Origin: Lepisosteus oculatus
Taxonomy: Eukaryota > Chordata > Actinopteri > Semionotiformes > Lepisosteidae
NCBI RefSeq assembly: GCF_040954835.1
Contig: NC_090698.1
Coordinates: 7,128,501-7,192,500, forward strand
Direction of reading: 5' to 3'
DNA: 64,000 bases
The number at the start of each line of letters is the position of its first letter. The first letter of the stretch is position 1. The notes beneath the pieces were generated by a model. It saw only the letters and a program-made list of their open reading frames with translations. It had not been told where the DNA came from and searched no databases. Shown in pieces: positions 37,690 to 49,200 of the stretch. Made by a program: the position numbers and the translations under genes.

Positions 37690-40600
37690 GTAAGCCTGTC
37701 CCGGTATAGACACAGGACGGGACAGGATAAAAGAAAAAGAAAAGAAAAAGAAGAAAAATGGCCTCACACTGGGATACAACCCCCTCCGGGACTGCCAGTG
37801 TACGATCCTCCCCTTCCGGGGGTGTGCCCTGCTTGTCTTCTTTTGGGGGGGGGTGCTCAGTGTGCTTTTAAAGAGCCCTCACAGCTGCAGCTCATCTTTG
37901 ATTAGTGTGTGCAGCTGTGACTCAAAAGGCGGGGCGTCGCCCTTCCTCCAGGGCTCCGCCTCCACACTGAACACGCCCCTCGCGTGTAGTGCCACACTAG
38001 CCACTGCCGGCTTATGCTCAAAGCAGGAAGGACAATCGGCAATGGCTGAAAGAGATGACAGTTATAGTTAGTTAGAGATGACTGACAGTCACACACCTCG
38101 CACTTCCTTAAAGCACAGCCTGGGTGAAAGTCAGTAAGTTCTTTTGTGCATCTCTCATTTTTTTACTGATGAAAACCAGGGCATCTCCTTGTCAGAGGGG
38201 ATATGCATGACTGTCAGATCTAGGCCTATTATTGCAGAACGATAGATATTTAAATATACACTGAAAGTAACAATTTAATGTTTTAATGATATCTTGTTGG
38301 CACCCAGTAAGGAAAGATTATTTTTTTTGCTGTGATATTTAAAGTTCCACCTTATTTGTTCTTAAAGCACAAAGGCATTTTTCTGTGGCTTCATCAGATT
38401 CATGGTGACTTGACTGCTAGGCGAATTGCCCACAAGGCTTAACACATACGGAGCAGCACGTGTCGGGTCCTTTTTCCTAAATATCTGTGCCCTTGAGATG
38501 TCGGAGGATCCATTGTCAGAGAAGAAACTGGCACCTGACAGCAGGCATCTTACATAACTTTCCCCACCTTTCCTTACCCCACACTCACACCTCCCCTCAG
38601 TGTGCTCTCTGATCACCCAAGGCGCACCTGGGTGTGTTACCCAGACAGCCCCACCTCTTTGCACTGGAGGCTCAGGGCTCACAAGCACTGGAATAAGAAC
38701 CACAGACAGGAGGCAGACAGGCACAAGCACACAAAAGGCTGAGAGTGACCCACGAGGGAAATCTTACATTATAGATGAAGAAAGAAGGACAGAGAGAGGA
38801 AGAGGGTGGGAAGACAAGTTGGAATGTATAGACACGGGAGACAGGGAGAGAAAGGAGGCACTTTGGGAGACGAGACAAAGAAAGAGCCATATACAGGTTA
38901 CACCTGAAGGACCCCAAAGCTGAGAGAGAGAAGGGGAGAGTCAGGGAGAAGGAAGAATGGAGGAGAAGAAATTTATAACAGGCTATCAAAGTATCACTAG
39001 AGAGCAGGAGAAAATGGTGTGATCTCTTAGAACACTTTCAAAAAGCTGCTGACAATGCACCTGTTCAGTCTCTGGATATGAATTTCCTTCTTCATGCCTT
39101 CTCTGTGCTGAACTACATCAGACAATGTCTTTCCATGATCCACCACAACAAGGGCTTCTTTAGGGTGGTTTCACACGTCTATGGTTCACAACGGCAATGG
39201 TACCCTCATCGCTGGTGTAAAAGCTCTGTGTGCTATTTCAGAACTAGCACAGGACGGGCAGAAAGTGAAGGGGAAGATGGTACACACCTGTTTCTACCCC
39301 CCCTCTCACAGCAGACGCCCAGAGTATGTCCTGAATTAGAGCAGGAGAACAGGAGGAAGGTCACAATGGAGGGAGGTCCATCTGGCCCACCTAGCATGGG
39401 TCTTTGCATTTCCTCACTAAGCGTTTTTTCTCCCCAGGGATCTGATCCCTGAGTCTTCCTAGGGATTCAACATGAAGAAAGTGGCTGGGCATCTTGTGTT
39501 GAAAAGAACTGATAAATGCGTGCCTTCCTTTACTCCACCTTTACTCAGATTGGTGAGGTCTATAGCTCTCTCTTGTTTTGTAGGAAGAAAGGGGGTGAGT
39601 GTGGAAAGAGTGAGTGGGAGTCAGCGCAGTGGAGTGGGACCCTGGCCACTGTGTCGCTGCGCTGTGTGTGCTGCTCCAAAGAATGGCACAGGTGCATTGT
39701 GTGCTCCTGGCTATCAGCTGTCATGGCCTATCATTGTGGAAACAGGAGTGCCAAGTAGAGTGTAATCAGGGTTAATGCACTATAAACTAAAGTGTTAAAC
39801 CATGGAAAAGTATAATTAATACTTGGCAAAGCCATGGTTAGTGTCATTGACTTACAGTGCCAATTAACCATAACAGATCTAATATTTTGAGCTCTCATTT
39901 GATTCAAGGTGCAGTAGCTATAGAACTTATCCAGACGTGGACAGTGGAGTTACACTCTTCCAGTTAAATAAATAAGACTAAGACAGCAAGAGTCCAAGAG
40001 AAAGCTGGAAAAACCCCATAGCTCCCATCTAAGAATAGAAATTGATTGGAAAAGTTCAACACTCATCAGATGCCAGCTATGGGGCTTATGCAGCTAGGAC
40101 TGGGCCTGCCGTCACAGACAGAGGTCGGTACATCTCCAGCTTAGGGACATTTGTTTATTAAAGATGGGAGGCTGTTAATTGAAATGGATTTCCTGCCTGT
40201 GGCGACTGGTGTAGGAGTCAATATTCTGATTGAAATGAGCCCCCCTCCCCCCAGGTCCCAATCCCAAAGGTCACAGACATGGAAAATACTCTCAACAATA
40301 TTGAACACTGGAGGAGGGGGAAGGCAAGCTGAAGAAGTAAGAGGGTTCAGGGAGTTGGGGAGACAGAGAAAGAGAGGGGATACAGAGGATGGGGGGTGTG
40401 AAGCACAGGGAGAAGGAGAAAAGGGAACAGTAAGAGATAACCCATCCCTGCCTCTGGGAAAGAGCAATAGGCAGGGAAATTGCAAAATGTAGGCTAAGTT
40501 TACATGCACAAAGAGAACAGAGTTTACAGTCCAGCCAGTTTATATAATGCTATTAGTGCCCCATTTGAGTGTCCAGCAGTAAACACTACTGCATCATAGT

Positions 40601-41068
40601 TGCTGGGAAGTGGATTTGACTTAAAAGTGTTTAAAGTTGTTCAAATGTAGCTAAATATACTATACTGCTTGTGGGTTTGTATCATGACAATAACTAGGCC
40701 ACCGTAATGTGTTCTGAGCAAATTGCCCAAACATTCTTTGCCAAAAAAGAATGGCTGTGAACAGGTGTCATCTAGCAGGAACTCTGGATAACACATATAG
40801 TATTGACCCTGGTCATGCAGGTCTCCAGTTAGAGACGAAAGGGAAAATAAACAATTTGTGCCCTTTTCTAACTAATGGGCCAATGATCGCAGTGTTTGAA
40901 ATTGTAGAACGGGACCTTTGATTACAGAAATAAGAAGAGAAGAGAAGAAAAGGTAAACAGGTCACTGAATTTATATAGGGGTGTGTACATGGGGTGAGAG
41001 TGATGCAATTTCAACCATTTTAAGCAAACAGCAGAAAGTACATCAACTCTACAGTACTGAAACAACCT
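37690..41068. other. Non-coding stretch, no recognised gene
   Basis: GC-rich up to about 38,000 (G-run near 37,846), then purine-rich low complexity (38,780-38,960; 40,310-40,440). Short frames here have no recognisable domain. Confidence 0.4.
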
Positions 41069-41079
41069 TCACTGAAAAC

Positions 41080-41420
41080 CCTCATTCAGTATAGCCACCA
41101 CAGAGTCATTATGTACACCATCTGTCCATCCTTGTTTAACCTCCAGCTCTTTCAGTACTTGAAAGCTGGTCCACTCTGGTCCATATTTACACAGCTGCTG
41201 CATCACCATAGCAAGTACCTCCCATCGAATAAACATTGGAAAAATCAAATGCACAAAGAGGAAGAGAGCTGGAGAGACAGGAGACAAGCAGAACACTGGG
41301 GTAACACCCCAACTCTTTTTGAGAGACACCCTTCGAATGTTTATGACCACAGACATGCAGGGCCTCGGTTTTACATCTCATCTGAAGGACGGCATGTTTT
41401 TTACAGTATCGTATCCCAAT
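41080..41420 (-). mobile_element. Decayed 5S-SINE-family copy, reverse orientation, head missing
   Basis: On the minus strand it shows the block TTCAGATGAGATGTAAAACC - GAGGCCCTG - CTGTGGTCAT seen in the copies at 54,480 and 60,090, followed by much weaker similarity. The 5S-like head is absent. The match decays toward 41,080, so the left boundary is approximate. Confidence 0.5.
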
Positions 41421-41699
41421 CACAAAGACAGAGAGAGAGAACATGGGGAGTGAGATGATGAACTGGGGCAAAATTAATTTCATGTAGCTGACCTGGAGTG
41501 CGGAGCCTACTTAGTGGTCCTCACCTACCTCACCTAGATTCACTAAACAGTGCAGTGGCATCTGTCATTGTAATGCAACGTCCAAACATACATCCTTTGG
41601 TCTAATAGAAGTCAAGTCAGGCACTCAGACTAGGGTGATGTCCTTAGTGGAGTGCCACTCTTCCTAATTATAGTACACTTAATCAGGCTCGTTAACAAT

Positions 41700-42230
41700 A
41701 CAAAATAGGAAAAATGCTACAGAAACTGAAAAAGAAATTCAAAAAGATTTAGACACAATTAGAGAATGGGCAAGCAGCTGGCTAATGACATTTAATGTAG
41801 ACACCTGCAGAGTATTCCATTCAGGTAGCAAGAACATAATGTATAGATTTAATAAGAAGAACCTGCCTATGAAAAAGAATTAGGCACATACTGTATGCTG
41901 ACACATCCTTTATATTTTCTAGACACAGTGGGGAATCACTTAAAAGGCAAACAAAAATGTTAGGATTTATATAAGGATGCTTTGTTAAAAATGCACAAAT
42001 AAGACCTAATTTAAGACCTCATTATTTGCTAAATACAGTATACTATTTTGGTCAGCATGTTACAAAAATGATATTGCTGTTCAGGAATCAATATATAGAA
42101 GAGCAACCAGATACATAGTGGGGTTAAAGACTACGGGATAAAATAATTTAGTTTTGAACCTGAAACAACTACTGTACAAAGGCAGCTTGTTCAAGTACTG
42201 AGCACCCAAAATGACAGAGTCACCTTAATG
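41700..42230 (+). mobile_element. LINE (CR1/Rex/L2-like) reverse transcriptase C-terminal remnant
   Basis: Conceptual translation in + frames gives EIQKDLDTIREWASSW, then LMTFNV and TCRVFHSG at about 41,729-41,820, the hallmark Q-DL---W---W-M-FN--KC block that follows the catalytic domain of non-LTR reverse transcriptases. Further on come MLGFI, IRPNL and a YFGQHV-type segment, corresponding to the 'LGFI-R ... VRP-LEY--Q-W' thumb block. Stops and frame changes interrupt it, so it is a dead fragment. The class assignment among CR1, Rex1 and L2 is open. Confidence 0.7.
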
Positions 42231-43211
42231 GTCTTCGGAATCCACAGCGAAACTGAGCTGAAAACGACTGAAGACAGGAGGGTGGGTGAAACACGGCTGG
42301 GCGAAATCTTCAGATTCATTGGTGATCGTCAGCCAGACAAACTAGACGGGGCCAAACAATCTCAGCTTGTTTGTGACCTTTCTTATGTTGGGAATAAACA
42401 TAGGGTTTCTGAACACTGTTGTTTGTTTTCTGAAGAGCTAAACTCTCAACCTGGAAAGAGGTTGAAGGGAACCAGAAAGCTGGGGAAAATGTGTGATTTG
42501 CGCTCCCTTGCTGTCAAGGGGGAGTGCGGTGGCTCGCCTGTGACTGCGCGGTTTTCCGATAAGATCGGAATCGCAATGGAAACAATCGTCTCTGACACAC
42601 AGAGAGCGGACCGCAAGCAAAAGGCCAGCACCTCTTTTGTTCTCATTTCCTTCCTGCAGAACCTGCAGCTGCTTTATTTCACAATAAGATACTGTATATG
42701 GGGGGGAGGGCCTAAGAGAGAGTGAGAAAGCAAAGGAGGAGAGTAATACAATCGGAGAGACACATAAAGACAGAAAACACTGCACTGAGACAGACGAACA
42801 GCAATGCTTTGATGTAGACACACAGAGAGCATGATGCACCACCAGTCTGAACTATAAATTAATCTTTGATCAGAGGAATCAGGATGGTAAATTGGACCAA
42901 TGGAAGTCACTGAAAGTAGCTCAAGGTTGAAAATGTGCAGACAGACATGCAAACGCAGACCGCAGAGAGTGAAGGACAGCAGCAGAGACTGAGGGAAAGA
43001 GACACAGAGGCAGAGGGAGTGAAGAGGCATTGAGGGGGGCTGATAGTGCAAAGATAGGCTAGAGAGAGAGTGGGGAGTGAGAGAAAGTGAGAAAGAGAGA
43101 CCGTGAGAGGGAAGGAGGCAGAGCATGAGTGGGAGGGGCAAAGAGAAAGCGAGACTGAAACATTCTTGTGAAACAACCTGTCTAGCGCAGAGCCATCCTG
43201 GCAGGGGAAAG
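42231..43211 (+). promoter_or_regulatory. Upstream region of the tigit-like gene, with long polypurine tract
   Basis: No exon was found. From about 42,930 to 43,165 the + strand is almost entirely purines, mainly GAGAGA and GGAGG-type, ending about 45 bases before the start codon. No TATA box was seen. The promoter of the tigit-like gene probably lies here, but no start site can be placed. Confidence 0.35.
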
Positions 43212-43263
43212 ATGCGGACACAGTTGGCCTGTCTCCTGCTCATCCTGGCCTGCCTGCAGACAG
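43212..43263 (+). CDS. tigit: tigit-like exon 1 (signal peptide)
   Basis: Encodes MRTQ and a hydrophobic stretch (LACLLLILACLQT), a typical signal peptide. The start has A at -3 (AAAGATG). The donor is ACAG|GTAAGAG, phase 1, the usual junction type between leader and Ig exons. Confidence 0.85.
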
Positions 43264-46200
43264 GTAAGAGCGTACACACGCCGAGGCTGGGCTAGACATA
43301 TCCCTGGGACGAGCGATATGAACAGAGGGCGCTCGGGGGGGCTCTGGATAGGTTGACCACTATACGGCTTCTGACAGTTCACCCGATCTGTCTGTGATCA
43401 GACCATGGAGTGGACCAGGTGGTAGCTGCTGGGCTGATAAGGCACAATCACTGGTCTGTTTACAAACAGATCGGCTGCACATAAAACAACTTATGGGAAA
43501 TTAAACAAATGAATGAAGCATTGCACTGTCATCTTCAGCCAGAGAAAAGGAAACTGGACTGAAGGACATTTGCAAAAATATGTCTAAGTTTTTGTCCAAA
43601 ATGCTGTAGCAACCCGATGCTCATTTTTCATTACTACATCTACTGCTACTTTTTAGCATCCAGATTGGAAAGAGAAGGTGACCTGCTGTATCTGGGCCTA
43701 GTAGTGCTTCTTGTCGTATTGAGATCGGAGGATCATTTCCATCTCACCCCCCAATCTGAGCCTGTGACACATCCATTGGTCTCTAATGAAGGTTTACCAT
43801 GTCAAGTGTCGGGGTGATTTGGAAGATTTTCCATGTTTTAACCCTCCTTATACTCCAGATGCTGTTTCTTCATGCTTTATATCACGTGAGATTTGAACCA
43901 CTAGGTTTTGCTACTGCTGACTGTGTCCTGGTTTTTGCTCCAACAGAGTCCGGTAACTCAAACTCTTAACTGAACTCATTAATTGGTTAATTAGATTTTT
44001 TTTCAGTTATCCTTTTCCCCTCCACCCTCACCTCTCCCCTTCCTGAAAAACCGACAAAGTGGCAATTCCCCCCGCTTCCCAGAGGACAAAAAGTTGCAAT
44101 TTTCCAGTTACAGCCACAAATTCCCGTGTCACCTTGACGTTTGACACCTCTTAATGAGTAAAGATTTTTCAGAAAACATCTGCTTGAGTTAAATGTTAGT
44201 TCAGTTAAGGCTTCGATGAAGGTGATGCAGGGCTAAGTTGAAGTAAAGACCAAGAGAAAGGTGGGTCCCCAGGAGGTGAAGCCCGGTTCAATGTGAAAAT
44301 TGAATCCCCAACCCTTCCCTAACTCCAGACCCCACTCCTTGATCCCAGAAACCCTTGGCCACCAACCCGGGTTTGTTATGATCCCGAGCACAAAGAAGGG
44401 GTATCCCAGAGCTTCTTGGCTCCTGGCGAAATACGCTCCCGATTTTCCTAACTACATTGTACAAGCTCCACGAATGGATAGTACGGCACGGGACACGAAA
44501 CGGAAATCGTCCGACTTTGATTTGTGGTTCTGAAATGTCTGCTGGAGATGGGGGAGGGCTCAGCCGGTTGCCCTAGTGTAACGGTCTCGGCAGTGAGGGG
44601 TGCACCTCTCGAAAGCGACGTCATCGTCTTCCGGGCGGGTGACAGGGCCAGGTTATCCAAGTGTCTTCGCACTTCTACAGCAGCTCACCACCGCTCTGCT
44701 TCCCTCTGGCTTTAACAGCCTTTCCCAGTGTAATCCGTACACCACGGCGGTCCTGACTGAGAAACAACAGCTGGCGTGGTGTGTCGTGCTAATCAGGTGC
44801 TCGTCACAACACGCGGCAGTCACTGTGAAAACGCAGCAGCAGCATAAGGGCTTCACCATAATAAACACAGAAAGACCAGCTTCCTCAATCAAAATGATCG
44901 GCACGGGAAATCTCTGTTTCTCAAGGCCTATCAGTGAAACTAAAATTGTTTCCAAAGCACGTCACATTTATCAACCATTACAAACTAAGCAACTTACAAT
45001 ATGAAAAATGAGGAGGAGGAGGAGAAGGAGGGAGAGGCAAGGAAGTCGTATCAGCAGTGAATTTCCACTTCTGTGACAGAGACAAGAAAGAAAATTCAGC
45101 ATCTCATCTATTCATCGGTTTGTATTTAAGCTTGGTTCTTTTGAGCTGGACGTGCACAGCCCAGGCCCTGCAGGCCAGGCACGGGACAGGGTGTCTCTTC
45201 CCGATACACAGGCTCTCCGAGCGACGCGCCAACACAAAGGCAACTCCTGAGCCCTGCAGGGAGGTATGAGGAGCATGGTGGCAAAGCAGATCCGACCGCA
45301 GGCTCCTGAGGCCCCCGAGACTCCTGGAGCCGTTCGAGGCCAGACTTTGCTGCCTTAAAGTGACCAAATTCATTAACAAGAAAACACAATCACCTCTGTC
45401 CAAGACCAGGGGTGGTGATGGTGATGATCACAGGATGGTTTTACTGGATATGTGGACCGATAGGATTGACGATTAACATGTCACACATGAAACACATTGA
45501 AGCTGCTAAGCCAAAGGGAACACAGAACCATCAATGGGAACCTCTGTTTGGGGCTTTTTTCACTCTGCAGGTGCTATCAGCGATATTGTGGCCAATACCG
45601 CGGTGCTTCAGTCACCTGCTGTGAAAAAGGTTGACGCAATCGATGGTCAACTGACACGGCTGGAAAGACACGCTGAACTTTTCTTTTAGTTTGGAAGAAG
45701 TTCTAAGTAAAATCTGTTAAATAGGTAACAAAGTAAAAAAAAAACAGAAGTGCTGCTTTCTGTAGAAAAAATAACCACGTTCGTTTTCTATCTCGCCAGG
45801 AACATCCAACACTCGAATCACGATGTGGCAGGAGAGGGGTTCTGGGGTTGACCTGACGGTGACCTGCACCCTGTCTGGGGATGAGAAGGTGTCCCAGGTT
45901 AACTGGGAGAGGGTACAAGGCGCCAATCACAGCAAGTTGGCGGTGTACCACATCGATCTTGGCACTCACATCCCCACTGAGCACCAGGCGAGCCTGGAGC
46001 TCTTCAGCCCCTCGTCCACACGCTCCGTGCTTGTCCTGAAGGGGGGGCGTCTGGATGCCAACGACACCTACTGCTGCACCTTCATCACCTTTCCCTCCGG
46101 CAGCCTGCAGCAGTGCCTGGACGTCACCACGCCCACAGGTACCACTTCAGCCAGGTCCTCAGCTCCTCTGTCTTCCAGATTCCCTCACCCGTAGACTCTG

Positions 46201-49200
46201 GGTTCCCTGAAGCAGGACGTCTGTTGTCCCATCATAACTTCCCGTTATGAAACCACGGTAACGAAAAGGCCAGGGGTCAAAGGTCACACGGAGACTTACC
46301 CCAACAACGTCAAACTGAGTTTCCATTTTGATCAAAGGGGGAAAGAGAGGCAGGAGTGGGAGGCAGATTTGTTTCATGTGGTGACTTTCAATTCGGTTTT
46401 TGTCTTCTGCCTATCAAATTCTTTCTAATCCTAAAAATGTTAAAAGCGCTAATGCTCTTTTACAGGCTTGACCTCTGTTTCCAGAGCTTTCCATCACCTT
46501 CGCTGGTCCATTTCACGGCTTAAGACATATTTTTCAAGCTCTATGAAAGTACAAGGCTTTGCAGCACAATTGTGGTTAAAAGGGAGCTATGGCAAAGTAA
46601 AGCAAACTAAACTGTAACATGAACACATGACATAAATTCTGGAAAACATGTGGGAGCACCATGTAAATTCTCTGCAGTGGGGGAATTTCTGTGTCAAACA
46701 CAAAGCATTGCAATGAACTTAGCATTGACGCTGCCAGCATTGACAAGTGAATTGTGAATATTATGCGTGGTATGGCAATGTTGTTAAAAAAATGGCTCAT
46801 TTCCTTACCTTACGGGCTTGTAAGCTTTGGAAGAGCTGAAATAAAATTGTGCTTACCGGAGTCTCTGAAACAGTGACAGCGAGAGACACTACTGTTTGTG
46901 AGAGTAGATTTGCTAAGGAGCAACTCTGGAGTCAAAACCTAGATGGTAAAATGACATCCTGTACAAAGGTGTCCCTGTCTGTTGCCCCAGTGTTGTCTTT
47001 TGTCCTGGGATATGGCACCACGATTGGCTGGCCACAGGTTTCACAGGTGACTGGCAAGCACATGCCGCAGTCCGCTGCTCTTGTCACACGCTGTGGTGTA
47101 ATACCACACAATGCCACATTCCTGGTCCCCGCCAACCAGCAGTTAAGACTGTTTCCTGGCAATCGGCTCTAGAAATCTCTTGCTCAGCTGTTTTCTCTGC
47201 CACAAGATAGTTATTGTGGGAAAGAGGGGCCGCGATCAGAGGCGGTGAGAGAGCCCTGTGCAGGATGGCATTAATTTCTCATCATAGACCTGTCCTAATT
47301 TTGGGTTAAGCACCAACAAAAACACAATATAACAGCTTTGATGATCCCAGTGGTATACCGAGCCCTGTGTGTGCCTGTGAACATGCTTCACAGGCACACA
47401 TCCTTCAGTGCGGGTCTCTCAGAGCACTGAGAGTACTGAGATCTGACGATGGCGTGCTCTATCTGTCTGTATGGGTAGTGAGATCTGACGACGGCGTGCT
47501 CTATCTGTCTGTATGGGTACTGAGATCTGACGACGGCGTGCTCTATCTGTCTGTATGGGTAGTGAGATCTGACGATGGCGTGCTCTATCTGTCTGTATGG
47601 GTAGTGAGATCTGACGATGGCGTGCTCTATCTGTCTGTATGGGTACTGAGATCTGACGATGGCGTGCTCTATCTGTCTGTATGGGTAGTGAGATCTGATG
47701 ATGGCGTGCTCTATCCGTCTGTATGGGTAGTGAGATCTGACGTGCTCTATCCATCTGTATGGGTAGTGAGATCTGACGATGGCGTGCTCTATCTGTCTGT
47801 ATGGGTACTGAGATCTGACGACGGCGTGCTCTATCCGTCTCTATGGGTACTGAGATCTGACGACGGCGTGCTCTATCTGTCTGTATGGGTAGTGAGATCT
47901 GACGATGGCGTGCTCTATCTGTCTGTATGGGTAGTGAGATCTGACGATGGCGTGCTCTATCCGTCTGTATGGGTAGTGAGATCTGACGTGCTCTATCCAT
48001 CTGTATGGGTAGTGAGATCTGACGATGGCGTGCTCTATCCATCTTAATGGGTAGTGAGATCTGACGATGGCGTGCTCTATCCATCTGTATGGGTAGTGAG
48101 ATCTGACGATGTCCTGCTCTATCCATCTGTATGGGTAGTGAGATCTGACGATGGCGTGCTCTATCCATCTGTATGGGTAGTGAGATCTGACGATGGCGTG
48201 CTCTATCCATCTGTATGGGTAGTGAGATCTGACAATGGCATGCTCTATCTGTCTGTATGGGTAGTGAGATCTGACATGTTCTATCTGTCTGTATGGGTAC
48301 TGAGATCTGATGATGACATGCACTGTCTCTCCCTACCCAGTTGAGGCTCGCCTGGGGGATGAAGAGAACGTGACGGGAGGGTGGCTGGTGCTGGCCGGCA
48401 TTGCCGCGGTCCCCTGCGTGGCGTTACTGATGATCACTGTCATCGCCTACAGGAGAAGCTGTAACTCCAGGTTGGTCCCTGTGCACACAGAGGAGAAAAC
48501 TTTTGGGGTCCTATTGGTGATCCAGTGGTGTCCCTGCCAGTGTCACTGCTATGTACTGAGGTTCATTTAAGCACAGTAAAGAATTCTAATGCTAATCCAA
48601 AACTTTCAAACTGTATCTTAGCCCTCATCCTTTCAATTTAAAACCACTTTTACCTCCATCATAACCTAATACACAGTCCTGGTATGTTGCTGTTTTTCTG
48701 ACTTCTGTTTTAATTTCCATCACAATAGGCTTTAATATCCACAGGGTTAATTAAATGATTACCCTAGCTGATAGGGTTTGTGTGTTTTTTTAACTTTTCA
48801 GCTAATAAACCATTCAAAGTGTTATTAGGCACCCTAGCACAAAATTATAATCATTGACCGTTATTTTAAAATTAGTCTACAATTTCTAAAAATGTTATTG
48901 GACAAACTTGACAGGCTCTTACTGTAATAAAACCTACTATTGCCGCAGTATAGCTAAGCACAGTTGTTTAAGCCACAACAGAGCTGGATGGAAAATAAGG
49001 CGAATGAGAGTAAAATGCAGCTGAAAGTTTGTAATATCTCTTAAACGATCTCCTGAGAAAATGGTTGAAGAATGCAGCATTAGATCAAATCAGGCTTTCT
49101 TCTAGCCCAAACAAACACTCTGCTGTTGTTGCTGTCTTTCAGGAGAAGAGTATTCAATGTCCAGCAGTCAATCAGCATAGAGGACTTAGAGGTAAGTGAT

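Noticed and set aside
37254-37709. 151-codon frame as a gene
   Set aside because: It runs across the TATA box and donor signals and has no domain; better explained as LTR or first-exon sequence.
42228-42725. 165-codon frame just upstream of the tigit-like gene
   Set aside because: Begins at the edge of LINE debris, has no domain, and ends in the purine-rich upstream region.
42674-43279. 201-codon minus-strand frame rich in Ser and Leu
   Set aside because: Shadow of the GA-rich polypurine tract on the other strand.
47431-48312. CRISPR-like regular array
   Set aside because: Units are contiguous repeats with no variable spacers, in a vertebrate genome.
47367-48344. Long open frames on both strands (226 and 263 codons) as repeat-protein genes
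   Set aside because: They are translations of the 42-bp minisatellite, lie inside an intron and are out of frame with exon 3; no start or splice context supports them.
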